This document shows positions 26,706-34,324 of a DNA stretch of 64,000 nucleotides, piece after piece. This DNA comes from Neorhizobium galegae. GTDB taxonomy: Bacteria > Pseudomonadota > Alphaproteobacteria > Rhizobiales > Rhizobiaceae. The position numbers and the translations under genes are program-made. The stretch's first letter is position 1, and every line of letters begins with the position of its first letter. Below the pieces are notes generated by a model, which saw only the letters and a list, made by a program, of their open reading frames with translations, was not told the origin of the DNA and searched no databases. Location of the stretch: NCBI RefSeq assembly GCF_017877135.1, contig NZ_JAGIPH010000006.1:1-64000 (forward strand), read 5' to 3'.

Positions 26706-27983
26706 TCATTGCAGCGCCTTCAGCATCGGATGGATCGAAAACCGTCCACGCTCGGCCTTGCGGGTCAGATCCCGCAGATAGCCTCCGGGCGAGCGGATGG
26801 CCTCCGCCCGCTCGAATATGGCAGAGAGGGTGATGGCCGCCTCGATGTTGCCCATGGCGGCGCGCGCCTCGGCCCAGGCGCTCGGACTGATGCCGAGCAT
26901 GGAGCGCACGATCTCGGCCGCTGCCACCACATCCTTCCAGCTTCGAATGCCGTCGCGGGCATAATCGATAATCTGCGGGCAGCAGTCGAGGAAGTGCCGC
27001 AGGCTGACGCCCACCGACTTGCGCTCCGGAGCCGGCGGTGCTGCTGTATCCGCCTTTCTTCCTGTCGCTTCCTCATTGCCCTTCGTCATCCCAGAGAGAG
27101 ACGGATCGAGAGCGCGCTGCGGTTCCACCCCTTCATTTTGTCTGTGGCCTTTTAATTCAAAGGATGGATCTGTATTTGAATTCTGAATGTGGCGCTCAGA
27201 AACGGACTCATTGGCGCTCATTTCTTGTTCTGAAAGACTGTCCAGGTAGGCTCTTTCCACCTCTGCACGCAGCCGCAGAAGCTCGGATGCCCGGTTCAGG
27301 TGGTCACTGAGCGCGCCATTGCGGGCAACCCTGCCCGACAGGCTCGCGAGCCTCAGCACAAAATCCTGCCAGTCGCCACGCCGCGCCTCAGAGAGCGCCG
27401 CCTCGATGGTCTTTGCGATGTCCCGCAGATGCAGGCTGATTTCCGCCCGCACACGCGCGATCCGCCGCGCCAGATCGCGTGCGGCTTCCGCATGGGCTGC
27501 GATCTCGTCGCCGGCGAGCGCGAGCGGTGCGAGATCAAAGCCGAAGGCGTTTTCCACCACGCCGCGCTCGTCGCGCTGGCAAAAGCGCTTGCCGTTCGGG
27601 CTGTCGCGCCGAAAGATCAGTCCTGCATCGACGAGCGCCGCGAGATGCCGGCGCAGCGTCGGGGCGGACATGCCGCGGCAGCGCAGCGAAAGCTCTGCAT
27701 TGGAGGGAAAGACGATGATCGGCGACCGGCCATCCAGCTGACGTTCCGGGTGAAAGCTCAAAAGCGCCTCGAGCACCGCAATCGACCGGTCGGAGAGACC
27801 GTAGACATCGCGAGCCTCGGTCAGTGCGCGGATCAGCTGCCACTTTTCGGCCGTGCCCGTTTCGTTGCCGCCGCCACCATCGCGCAGCTTCTTCTGTTGC
27901 CCTTCGACCTGCGTCATCCGAGCGAAATTTTTTGCGCGCAAAGGCGCGCCGCCAAACGGCGTCGTTGCCAATCTTTCGGCCAT
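26706..27983 (-). CDS. repC: Plasmid replication initiator RepC
   Basis: 425-aa initiator of repABC replicons. The N-terminal ~270 residues form the winged-helix DNA-binding part (TEARDVYGLSDRSIAVLEALLSFHP, GMSAPTLRRHLAALVDAGLIFRRDSPNGKRF), followed by a low-complexity linker (~270-330) and the conserved C-terminal domain (CPQIIDYARDGIRSWKDVV, SPSAWAEARAAMG, SPGGYLRDLTRKAERG). GGAGAGG precedes ATG 27983. The AT-rich linker-coding part contains a strong dyad that is a candidate origin. It is the third gene of repABC, separated from repB by 386 bases carrying a counter-transcribed RNA. Confidence 0.95.
   Translation of the reverse strand: MAERLATTPFGGAPLRAKNFARMTQVEGQQKKLRDGGGGNETGTAEKWQLIRALTEARDVYGLSDRSIAVLEALLSFHPERQLDGRSPIIVFPSNAELSLRCRGMSAPTLRRHLAALVDAGLIFRRDSPNGKRFCQRDERGVVENAFGFDLAPLALAGDEIAAHAEAARDLARRIARVRAEISLHLRDIAKTIEAALSEARRGDWQDFVLRLASLSGRVARNGALSDHLNRASELLRLRAEVERAYLDSLSEQEMSANESVSERHIQNSNTDPSFELKGHRQNEGVEPQRALDPSLSGMTKGNEEATGRKADTAAPPAPERKSVGVSLRHFLDCCPQIIDYARDGIRSWKDVVAAAEIVRSMLGISPSAWAEARAAMGNIEAAITLSAIFERAEAIRSPGGYLRDLTRKAERGRFSIHPMLKALQ
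27154..27220. other. Candidate replication origin (oriV) inside repC
   Basis: A perfect 8-base-arm dyad, AATTCAAA (27154-27161) and TTTGAATT (27175-27182), lies in the AT-rich linker part of repC. It is followed by two copies of TGGCGCTCA (27190-27198 and 27212-27220) exactly 22 bases apart, which is two helical turns. Origins of repABC plasmids are known to lie in an AT-rich portion of repC, so the placement fits. Function is inferred. Confidence 0.5.
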
Positions 27984-28096
27984 GTTCCTCTCCGTCAGGA
28001 GGCAAGCGGCCTAAAACGACACCGTAGGCAACAAAATCCACGGTCGGAAACAGCATTGCAGCCGCCGACTCTTGACTTTGACGCGTGGAAGTGATT

Positions 28097-28157
28097 CTCT
28101 TGAATTGCTACATTGAAGAGGGCTTCCGAAATGGTAACGTTTTGGGGGCCTTTTTTT
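28097..28157 (+). ncRNA. repABC counter-transcribed RNA (incompatibility RNA)
   Basis: Transcribed opposite to repABC in the repB-repC gap, as in other repABC plasmids. The 3' part is a clear intrinsic terminator: GGCTTCCGAAA (28121-28131), loop TGGTAACG, TTTTGGGGGCC (28140-28150), then seven T. The 5' part can form a smaller stem, CTCTT/AAGAG (28097-28101 and 28116-28120). A TTGACT at 28072-28077 is a plausible -35; the -10 is weak, so the 5' end is approximate. A length near 60 nt fits known members, which repress repC translation by pairing with its leader. Confidence 0.65.
28121..28157 (+). terminator. Intrinsic terminator of the counter-transcribed RNA
   Basis: An 11-pair stem (with G-T pairs), 8-base loop and seven-T tail. 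It is read on the plus strand, antisense to the repC leader. Confidence 0.75.
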
Positions 28158-28369
28158 CTTGCTCTCGTTTCGTCCTTTCAAGCTTCGTCGGTCGCCCGGC
28201 AGCAAGGCCGGATTGTGCACAGACCATCGTTCTTCAGACGCTTTGTCTGTGCCTTCACGCTTTCACATCCTGCACGACGCACCCCTCCCGACCGGAATGG
28301 CCGCAGGGTTTCTGCAGGTAGTATGCCACCAGATCAGCACCTGGGGACGAACTCTGTTGTCGTTTCCGC

Positions 28370-29518
28370 TCAGCCGGTCTTTCGGGCTGCCAGAAACTCC
28401 TGGTATCTTTCACTCAAAAGGGCCGCGGCCTCGGTCAAGAAGGCATCGTCCACGGTCCCCTGAAATTCGATCCTCGGTGCCTTTCCGTCGCGGCGAAGGC
28501 GTGCAAAAACAACGCCTTGCGCGTCCTTCAGCTCGAGGGGTTCAGCTGCTGGAGCGGCAGCCTTGCGCGGGCCTGCGGCAAGCGCTGCAAAGAGCGTTTG
28601 AAACCGCTGGTCGCTATCACTTAAGAGAAAATTCCGCTGTGAAACTTCCCCGTCCGCCACCGTCTGGCGCTCGGGTTCGCGCAGCAATTCGCCAAGCTTC
28701 ATCCAGCGGTCGCGTCCGGCCTTCGGCGCGGCACCAATGAGGCGGATGTATTTTTCCGGCACGCTGTCCACCACCTGCATCAGGCGCGACAGCTCGCTTT
28801 TCTGCACCGACAGCGCTTCACCGATCACCTTGCGGTCAAAGCCGCGGGCGGCCAGATTGCGGGCAAAGACCGCGCGTTCGATGAAGGAGAGGTTGCGGCG
28901 CTCGGCATTTTCCTTGCCCTGCGCCAGAACCAGCTCATCATCGGTGAGCGCCCGCACCACCGCCTTCACCTCGATGCCGAGGCGGGCGGCGGCGCGGATG
29001 CGGCGGTGCCCATAGGCGGTCTGGTAGCGGCCCTCGTGGGTCGGATGCGGGCGCAGCAGAACCGGCACCTGCTGGCCGCTGTCGCGCATGCTCTCCACGA
29101 GGCTTGCAAAATCCTCGTCGTCGCGGTCTTCCAGCCGCAGCCGGTCCTCCACGAAGGAGGCCTCGATGCGGTCGGTCGCGACCGAAATCACCCGCTCGCC
29201 CTCCGACAGCGCCTGGCGCAGCGCGCGCACCTCATCGGCATCGCGCGACATAGAGCCGAGCGAGAGGCCCATGGCCTTCACGGCCCCCGATGCGCTGCGC
29301 CCTGACAGCAGCGACGGCGAAGCCGGCAGCCGTGCGGCCTCGGGCGTTGTCGTTGGAGACGGCGCGTCCGGTGCCCCCTTATCGCCCTTGCCCTTGCCCT
29401 GCCCCGTGCCGGCCCCGTTACCGGATGCCGGTCCCGCGGGTTGAGGCGTGCCCTGCGGCGCGGGCGCAAGCCCGCCCCCGAACAGGGCCTTCAACTCGTT
29501 CTTGCGGCTGCCAGCCAT
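28370..29518 (-). CDS. repB: Partition protein RepB (ParB family)
   Basis: 382-aa ParB-type centromere-binding protein. It opens with SRKNELKALFGGG, typical of RepB. The ParB nuclease-like core has PVLLRPHPTHEGRYQTAYGHRRIRAAARLG, followed by GKENAERRNLSFIERAVFARNLAARGFDRKVIGEAL and the HTH SVQKSELSRLMQVV. The start is ATG 29518 (a GTG one codon upstream is possible) with AAAGG about 10 bases before it. It works with RepA and parS to segregate the replicon; I could not locate a convincing parS (GTTNNCNGCNGNNAAC) in or around the operon. A proline/alanine/glycine-rich insert at ~18-55 is notable. Confidence 0.94.
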   Translation of the reverse strand: MAGSRKNELKALFGGGLAPAPQGTPQPAGPASGNGAGTGQGKGKGDKGAPDAPSPTTTPEAARLPASPSLLSGRSASGAVKAMGLSLGSMSRDADEVRALRQALSEGERVISVATDRIEASFVEDRLRLEDRDDEDFASLVESMRDSGQQVPVLLRPHPTHEGRYQTAYGHRRIRAAARLGIEVKAVVRALTDDELVLAQGKENAERRNLSFIERAVFARNLAARGFDRKVIGEALSVQKSELSRLMQVVDSVPEKYIRLIGAAPKAGRDRWMKLGELLREPERQTVADGEVSQRNFLLSDSDQRFQTLFAALAAGPRKAAAPAAEPLELKDAQGVVFARLRRDGKAPRIEFQGTVDDAFLTEAAALLSERYQEFLAARKTG

Positions 29519-29551
29519 CACATCATGCCTTTCCGTCTCGCCATCCCGCGG

Positions 29552-30820
29552 TCACCAGCCCCAGGACGAATGAATCAGTGTCTCGACCTCGCCATTGACG
29601 GCGTTCATCGCTTCCAGCGCCCGGTCGTAGGTGGCGCGGGTGAAGTTTTCGCGGCCGACCTCGTAAAGCGTTTGCTTGGTCAGCCCCGCATCCGAAACGG
29701 CGGTGGACTTCACCATCGGCGAGGTCAGCACCCGATCGCCAAACAGCGAGCGCATGAAGCCGACGATCTGCGCCTGCGGACCGTCATTCGTCTCGTAACG
29801 GGTGACGAGATAGCGCAGGAAGTCGAAATTAAGCGTGCCGCCGGCTTCGCGCACCACCGACAGAAGATCGGAGGTCATGAACAGAAACTGGTTCATCGAG
29901 GCGACATCGAGCATCTGCGGATGCACGGTCACCAGAACCGAGGAGGAGGCGCAGAGCGCCGACAGCGTCAGATAGCCAAGCTGCGGCGGGCAATCGATGA
30001 CGACGACATCATAGTCGTCCTCCACCGTCTGGAGGGCGGCCTGGATGCGGGCGAAAAACACCGGACCGTTTTCTTCGCCGCCCTGGCGGCGCGAAAGAGC
30101 CTGCGGCGTCTCGTGCTCGAATTCCTGCAGCTCGATATTGCCGGGCACCAGATCGAGGCCGGGAAAATAGGTTTTGCGGATGACGTCCGACAGGGGTCGT
30201 GCCGCGCCATCATAGCGGATGGCGCCGTAGAGCGTGTCATTGCCGGTGAGGTCGAGCTCCGGCTGATAGCCGAAGAGCGCCGAAAGCGACGCCTGCGGAT
30301 CGAGATCGACGGCGAGAACCCGATGGCCCGACAGCGCCAGATATTGCGCCAGATGCACGGCCGACGTGGTCTTGCCCGAGCCGCCCTTGAAATTGGTGAC
30401 GGAAATGACCTGCAGATGCTCGCCGCGGGCTGCGTCGCGTCTTGGCAGATAGGTGCGGGCCTTTTGCAGATTGCCCTTGGAAATCGCCTGTTCCGACAGA
30501 TAGAGCCGCAGCGCATTGATGTCGGACAGCGAATAGAAGCGGCGCCCGCCGGCGCCCGTCTCCGGCTGCGGGCCCTCGCCTGCCAGCGACAGCTGGCGCA
30601 GATAGCCATCCGAGACGCCGATCAGTTTCGCAGCCTCGCCGGACGAAAAGGCGCGCAGCGTCTTGGAGGCGGCCGGCGGAAACAGCCGCTCGCGCATGGC
30701 CTTCAGCTGCTCCGACAGCGCCTGCGCATCGGCGGCGATCGTCACGTCAGCGGGCTGACGCGTCTCCTCGAGCCCGCCTGCCGTCTTTGTCTTTGCCGTG
30801 TCGCGCGCCGTGGACGCCAT
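29552..30820 (-). CDS. repA: Partition ATPase RepA (ParA family)
   Basis: 422-aa ParA-type ATPase. The start ATG 30820 has GGAG 9 bases upstream; the frame is open to 30889 but that extension lacks a signal. An N-terminal helix-turn-helix (FSSGEAAKLIGVSDGYLRQLSL) precedes the deviant Walker A motif NFKGGSGKTTSAVHLAQYLA (about residues 143-160), then AVDLDPQASLSALFG and VIDCPPQLGYLTLSAL. It drives segregation and represses the repABC promoter with RepB. First gene of the operon; repB starts about 35 bases downstream. Confidence 0.95.
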   Translation of the reverse strand: MASTARDTAKTKTAGGLEETRQPADVTIAADAQALSEQLKAMRERLFPPAASKTLRAFSSGEAAKLIGVSDGYLRQLSLAGEGPQPETGAGGRRFYSLSDINALRLYLSEQAISKGNLQKARTYLPRRDAARGEHLQVISVTNFKGGSGKTTSAVHLAQYLALSGHRVLAVDLDPQASLSALFGYQPELDLTGNDTLYGAIRYDGAARPLSDVIRKTYFPGLDLVPGNIELQEFEHETPQALSRRQGGEENGPVFFARIQAALQTVEDDYDVVVIDCPPQLGYLTLSALCASSSVLVTVHPQMLDVASMNQFLFMTSDLLSVVREAGGTLNFDFLRYLVTRYETNDGPQAQIVGFMRSLFGDRVLTSPMVKSTAVSDAGLTKQTLYEVGRENFTRATYDRALEAMNAVNGEVETLIHSSWGW

Positions 30821-31051
30821 GCTTTTCTCCGTCAATCCGCCGCTGTGCGGCAGCCCCTGCCCTCTTGCCTTCCAGAGACTGCCCTGCAATCTGAAAGACC
30901 GGATGACACTTCCCCGCGTCAGGCGGAGACGATTCTGTCTGGTGATCTTATACGCCCGTCTCGATCGCTAACAGAGGGGAAACCCTCTAACGCTGAAAGA
31001 CCTCATATCCGCCTTCTCGCCGTTACAGGCTTGATGCAGTCAGAGAGTCGC

Positions 31052-31090
31052 GTCAAGTTTTTTTTGGTTAACGTGAATTAACCACTTGAC
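31052..31090. promoter_or_regulatory. Nested inverted repeat upstream of repA (operator/parS-like/CtrA-like)
   Basis: Outer arms GTCAAGT (31052-31058) and ACTTGAC (31084-31090) flank an inner dyad GGTTAA-N6-TTAACC (31066-31083), with a run of eight T on one side only. The inner 16-mer fits the outer GTT...AAC of the RepB parS consensus but not its GC-rich core. It also holds TTAACC half-sites of CtrA, with spacing 6 rather than 7. It is likely a regulatory or partition site of the repABC operon. Confidence 0.4.
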
Positions 31091-31143
31091 GCCGACACCC
31101 GTTTTCGACCGAACGCCACTCCCCGGCCACAGCCCCTGGAATA

Positions 31144-31158
31144 TGACTGAATCCATCA
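31144..31158 (+). promoter_or_regulatory. RirA-type iron box (TGA-N9-TCA) before siderophore receptor
   Basis: TGACTGAATCCATCA fits the iron-responsive operator TGA-N9-TCA of rhizobial RirA. It adjoins a perfect 16-base palindrome TCAACTTTAAAGTTGA (31156-31171) that overlaps the putative -35. Confidence 0.5.
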
Positions 31159-31167
31159 ACTTTAAAG

Positions 31168-31195
31168 TTGACTCATGTTTGCATGTTTATATTTT
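31168..31195 (+). promoter_or_regulatory. Putative promoter of siderophore receptor
   Basis: TTGACT (31168-31173), a 16-base spacer and TATTTT (31190-31195) lie about 55 bases before the receptor ATG. The -35 overlaps the 16-base palindrome next to the iron box, so iron-dependent repression is the simplest reading. Confidence 0.4.
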
Positions 31196-31247
31196 CACGC
31201 CGCAGTACCCGCGGGGGACAAAACCAGCGGATGTGACAGGGGAATGT

Positions 31248-33437
31248 ATGACGATGATCGCAGGATTATCCGGACAGCGAGCCGTCTCGCCGTCAATGAA
31301 GGCACAGCCGTTTGACCGCTCTTATAGTCGTCGCGCCGCACTTTGCGCCAGCGTGGCAGCGCTTGGCCTGATGGCTGCCGCAACCGGCGCGACCGCTCAG
31401 GACGCAGCAAACGACAGCGCAAACGGAACTGTGCTTGCGCCGGTGCTGGTGCAAGGTTCGGCCCGCGAAGGCCAGACCGACCGCTCGATCGTTGCCAAGC
31501 AGGCACGCGTCGGCTCCAAGACCGATGCGCCGCTGATTGACGTGCCAGCCTCCGTCTCGGTCGTCACCGCCAAGGAATTCCGCGCCCGCGACGCCCAGAA
31601 TGTGCAGGATGTGATCGCCTATACCGCCGGCGTTTCCGTCAACGAATTCGGCTCCGATTCGCGCTACGACTATTTCCGCATTCGCGGTTTCGACGGCACG
31701 ACGCTCGGCACCTATCGCGACGGGCTTTCGGCCCGCGTGCCGGCCTGGTACACCGCCCAGCGCATCGAGCCCTATGGGCAGGAGCGCGTCGAGGTGCTGA
31801 AGGGCTCTACCTCAAGCCTGTTTGGCCTGAACAGCCCCGGCGGCCTGATCAATGCCGTCACCAAACAGCCGCAGGATGAAGCCCATGCCGAGCTTTACAC
31901 AACCTTCGGCGATGGCCACCTGGAAACCGGGACGGATTTCGGCGGCCCGATCGACAAGGACGGTGTCTTTTCCTATCGCCTGACGGCCAAGTGGCAGAAT
32001 GCCGATCTCGGCATGGACTATACCAATGACGACCGGCTCTACATTGCGCCGGCGCTGACCATCAGCCCGGATGCCGGCACGTCGCTGACCATCCTCACCG
32101 ATTACAGCAAGCGCGATTCGTCGACCGCCCGCGGCATCCCGCAAGGATCCAACATCGATATCGACACCTTCCTCGGCGAGCCGGATTTCAACCACTTCAA
32201 TACCATCCAGAAGGATGTCGGCTATATCTTCAGCCACGAACTGGCGGAGGGCCTGACGTTCCGCCAGACGGCTCGCTACACCCATGTCAGCCTCGACTAT
32301 GCGGACGTCTACGGCGCCTCCACCAATCCGGCGGCGAGCCGCAGCGCCTTTTCGGTCGACGGCGTGGCCGATCGCTATGCGATCGACAACCAGCTGCAAT
32401 ACGACATGAGCGGCGAGCGATACGAGAGCAAGACGCTGATCGGCCTCGATTACGCCTATGACGACACGCACGAGAACATCCTTATCGGCACTGCCGGCCC
32501 GCTCGACATCTATAATCCCGTCTATTGCGGCCTCTCCTGCATCAATCTTGGACCTTATGTCGACTGGAAGGTGAAGCAGAAGGCGCTCGGCCTTTACGCG
32601 CAGGAACAGCTGACACTCGACGACAAGTGGATCCTGACGCTCGGCGGCCGCTGGGACCACGTCAACACCAAGGCGGATTACCTTCTCACGGGCACGCAGG
32701 ACGACAATACCGACAGCAAGTTTACCAAGCGCATCGGGCTCACCTACAAGGTCACGCCGGAATTTGCCGCCTATGCCAATTACTCCACCTCCTTCCAGCC
32801 GCTGGTGACGCCGACAGTCAATTACGGCGCAAGCGTCAGCCTGAAGCCGCAGGAAGGCGAACAGTATGAAGTGGGCGTGAAATACCAGCCGGAGGGCTTT
32901 GACGGCCTCTTTACGCTCGCCTATTTCGACCTGACGCAGACCAATGTGCCAAGCACCGTCAACCCCAGCGTCCAGGTGCAGATCGGCGAGGTGCGCGTGC
33001 GCGGGATCGAGCTGGAAGGCAAGTTCGCGCTCACCGACCACTGGTCAGCAACGCTTGCCTATTCCTACTGGGATGCCGAAATCACCCGGGGCGAGGGCGG
33101 CGCAAATGTCGGCAACCGGCCCGAACGCGTGCCGGATCATCTGGCCTCCGCCTGGCTCTCCTACACGCTGCCCGGCGACGGCAAGCGCGGCGACCTGACG
33201 CTTGGCGGCGGCGTGCGCTATGTCGGCCAGAGCTACGGCGACAACGCAAACACCACCAAAGTGTCCGGCTATACGCTGTTTGATCTATCGGCGCTCTACA
33301 AGGTCACCGACAATCTGAGCCTGCAGGTGACGGCGAAGAACCTGTTCGACAAGGAATACGAGACCACCTGCTACTACGGCAACTGCTTCTACGGCGACCG
33401 GCGCAGCGTCCTCGGCACGGTGAAATACACCTGGTAA
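31248..33437 (+). CDS. TonB-dependent siderophore receptor (ferrichrome/hydroxamate type)
   Basis: 729 aa from ATG 31248 (AGGGGAA just upstream; the open frame extends to 31086 but crosses the promoter). A signal peptide (residues ~28-52, LCASVAALGLMAAATGATAQ) leads to a plug domain with DVPASVSVVTAKEFRAR and RIRGFDGTTLGTYRDGL, then a 22-strand barrel with the family phrases QERVEVLKGSTSSLFGLNSPGG and SLKPQEGEQYEVGVKYQPEG. It ends in aromatic YTW as outer-membrane barrels do. It should import a ferric siderophore using TonB energy; FhuA/FoxA/FcuA relatives bind hydroxamates. The FhuF-like gene follows 11 bases later. Confidence 0.92.
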   Translation: MTMIAGLSGQRAVSPSMKAQPFDRSYSRRAALCASVAALGLMAAATGATAQDAANDSANGTVLAPVLVQGSAREGQTDRSIVAKQARVGSKTDAPLIDVPASVSVVTAKEFRARDAQNVQDVIAYTAGVSVNEFGSDSRYDYFRIRGFDGTTLGTYRDGLSARVPAWYTAQRIEPYGQERVEVLKGSTSSLFGLNSPGGLINAVTKQPQDEAHAELYTTFGDGHLETGTDFGGPIDKDGVFSYRLTAKWQNADLGMDYTNDDRLYIAPALTISPDAGTSLTILTDYSKRDSSTARGIPQGSNIDIDTFLGEPDFNHFNTIQKDVGYIFSHELAEGLTFRQTARYTHVSLDYADVYGASTNPAASRSAFSVDGVADRYAIDNQLQYDMSGERYESKTLIGLDYAYDDTHENILIGTAGPLDIYNPVYCGLSCINLGPYVDWKVKQKALGLYAQEQLTLDDKWILTLGGRWDHVNTKADYLLTGTQDDNTDSKFTKRIGLTYKVTPEFAAYANYSTSFQPLVTPTVNYGASVSLKPQEGEQYEVGVKYQPEGFDGLFTLAYFDLTQTNVPSTVNPSVQVQIGEVRVRGIELEGKFALTDHWSATLAYSYWDAEITRGEGGANVGNRPERVPDHLASAWLSYTLPGDGKRGDLTLGGGVRYVGQSYGDNANTTKVSGYTLFDLSALYKVTDNLSLQVTAKNLFDKEYETTCYYGNCFYGDRRSVLGTVKYTW

Positions 33438-33448
33438 GGGGCTTAAGA

Positions 33449-34267
33449 GTGCAGCAGGGCACGACAAAGGCGAAAGAGGTGACGGACGCGCAGACGCTGG
33501 ACGACGGCTGCGCACCCGTCACCGATATCGGCGATCTGGTGGTTGCGGCAACGGGCAAGCGCTATGCCGCCTATTGCCGCGGCCGCCTTCTGCTCGAGGC
33601 GCCTGCGGATGCCGATATCGTGCCCTGCGCCAGCCTGACGGACCCTGGCACCTTCGACACCCTCATCGACCGCTATGCCCAAAACCATGCGCCCGACACC
33701 GACCGTCGGGCGCTTGTTTCGCTCTGGTCGCTGTTTTACTGCGCAAACCTCGTGATCGGGGCGGCCATCACCTTTCTGGAACTGCGCCGCGTGCTGCCGC
33801 TGTCGCTTGACGAGGCGAGCCTCATCATCGACCGCCAGAGCGGCACGCCGCGCGGCTTTCTCCTGCCGCATGCCGGCCATGTCGATGCGCAGGCGGATGT
33901 CTATGCGGGCATGGCGCCCGTCATCCGCCATCATTTCGATCCGCTGTTCACGCAGCTTGCCGCCCATACCGGCCTTGGCCGCAAAACCTTCTGGACCAAC
34001 ACGTCCGCCTATCTCTCCTGGATCATCCACGAGATCGGACAGCAGGCGGGCTCCCCGCTTGGCGACGAGGGCCGGCTGATCACGGAAAGCCAGGCCTGGC
34101 CGGACGGCTGGCGAAATCCGCTGGCGCGGCTCGTGACCGTCGCCTTGACCGAGAAGGGCGAATATTGCGGCAACCGGCGCATCTGTTGCCTGCGCTATGC
34201 GGTGAAGGGCGTCGGCGGCTGCGGCGCGATCTGCCCGGTGCCGGAAGGGCGCGCGACCGGCCCCTGA
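33449..34267 (+). CDS. fhuF: FhuF-like siderophore-iron reductase
   Basis: 272-aa cytoplasmic protein predicted to reduce ferric siderophore so that iron is released. The C-terminus carries the [2Fe-2S]-type cysteine cluster RRICCLRYAVKGVGGCGAIC: CC, ten residues, C, three residues, C. E. coli FhuF has two residues between the last two cysteines, so the spacing differs by one. The central FIHH-like ATTGLGRKTFWTN segment and the length agree with the family. GTG start at 33449, 11 bases after the receptor stop, so it is likely co-transcribed under the iron box. Convergent with fhuB. Confidence 0.85.
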   Translation: MQQGTTKAKEVTDAQTLDDGCAPVTDIGDLVVAATGKRYAAYCRGRLLLEAPADADIVPCASLTDPGTFDTLIDRYAQNHAPDTDRRALVSLWSLFYCANLVIGAAITFLELRRVLPLSLDEASLIIDRQSGTPRGFLLPHAGHVDAQADVYAGMAPVIRHHFDPLFTQLAAHTGLGRKTFWTNTSAYLSWIIHEIGQQAGSPLGDEGRLITESQAWPDGWRNPLARLVTVALTEKGEYCGNRRICCLRYAVKGVGGCGAICPVPEGRATGP

Positions 34268-34324
34268 TTTTTCCCCGGCCCCGTTTCTGTATTCAGCTCA
34301 CCCCGCCGCTGCGACGCCTTTCCG

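Larger units (their letters stand above)
27984..28369. other. repB-repC intergenic region
   Basis: This 386-base gap is the usual location of the incompatibility RNA of repABC operons. It contains a counter-transcribed RNA candidate on the plus strand (listed separately), the repC leader with its ribosome-binding site, and no protein gene. Plus-strand frames crossing it have no start signals. Confidence 0.6.
30821..31247. other. Divergent intergenic region between repA and siderophore receptor
   Basis: A 427-base region with the repA promoter on one side and the iron-regulated receptor promoter on the other. It contains a complex inverted repeat at 31052-31090, an AGAGGG/CCCTCT hairpin near 30973-30990, and the iron box and promoter of the receptor gene at 31144-31195. 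No gene is seen. Confidence 0.55.

Noticed and set aside
29441-31081. 546-codon plus-strand frame across repA and its promoter
   Set aside because: RepA is unmistakable on the minus strand; this frame has no motif and crosses regulatory sequence.
26706-31250. parS site matching GTTNNCNGCNGNNAAC around repABC
   Set aside because: No full match was found by eye; the best candidate (31067-31082) fits only the outer bases, so it is listed only as a possible regulatory site.
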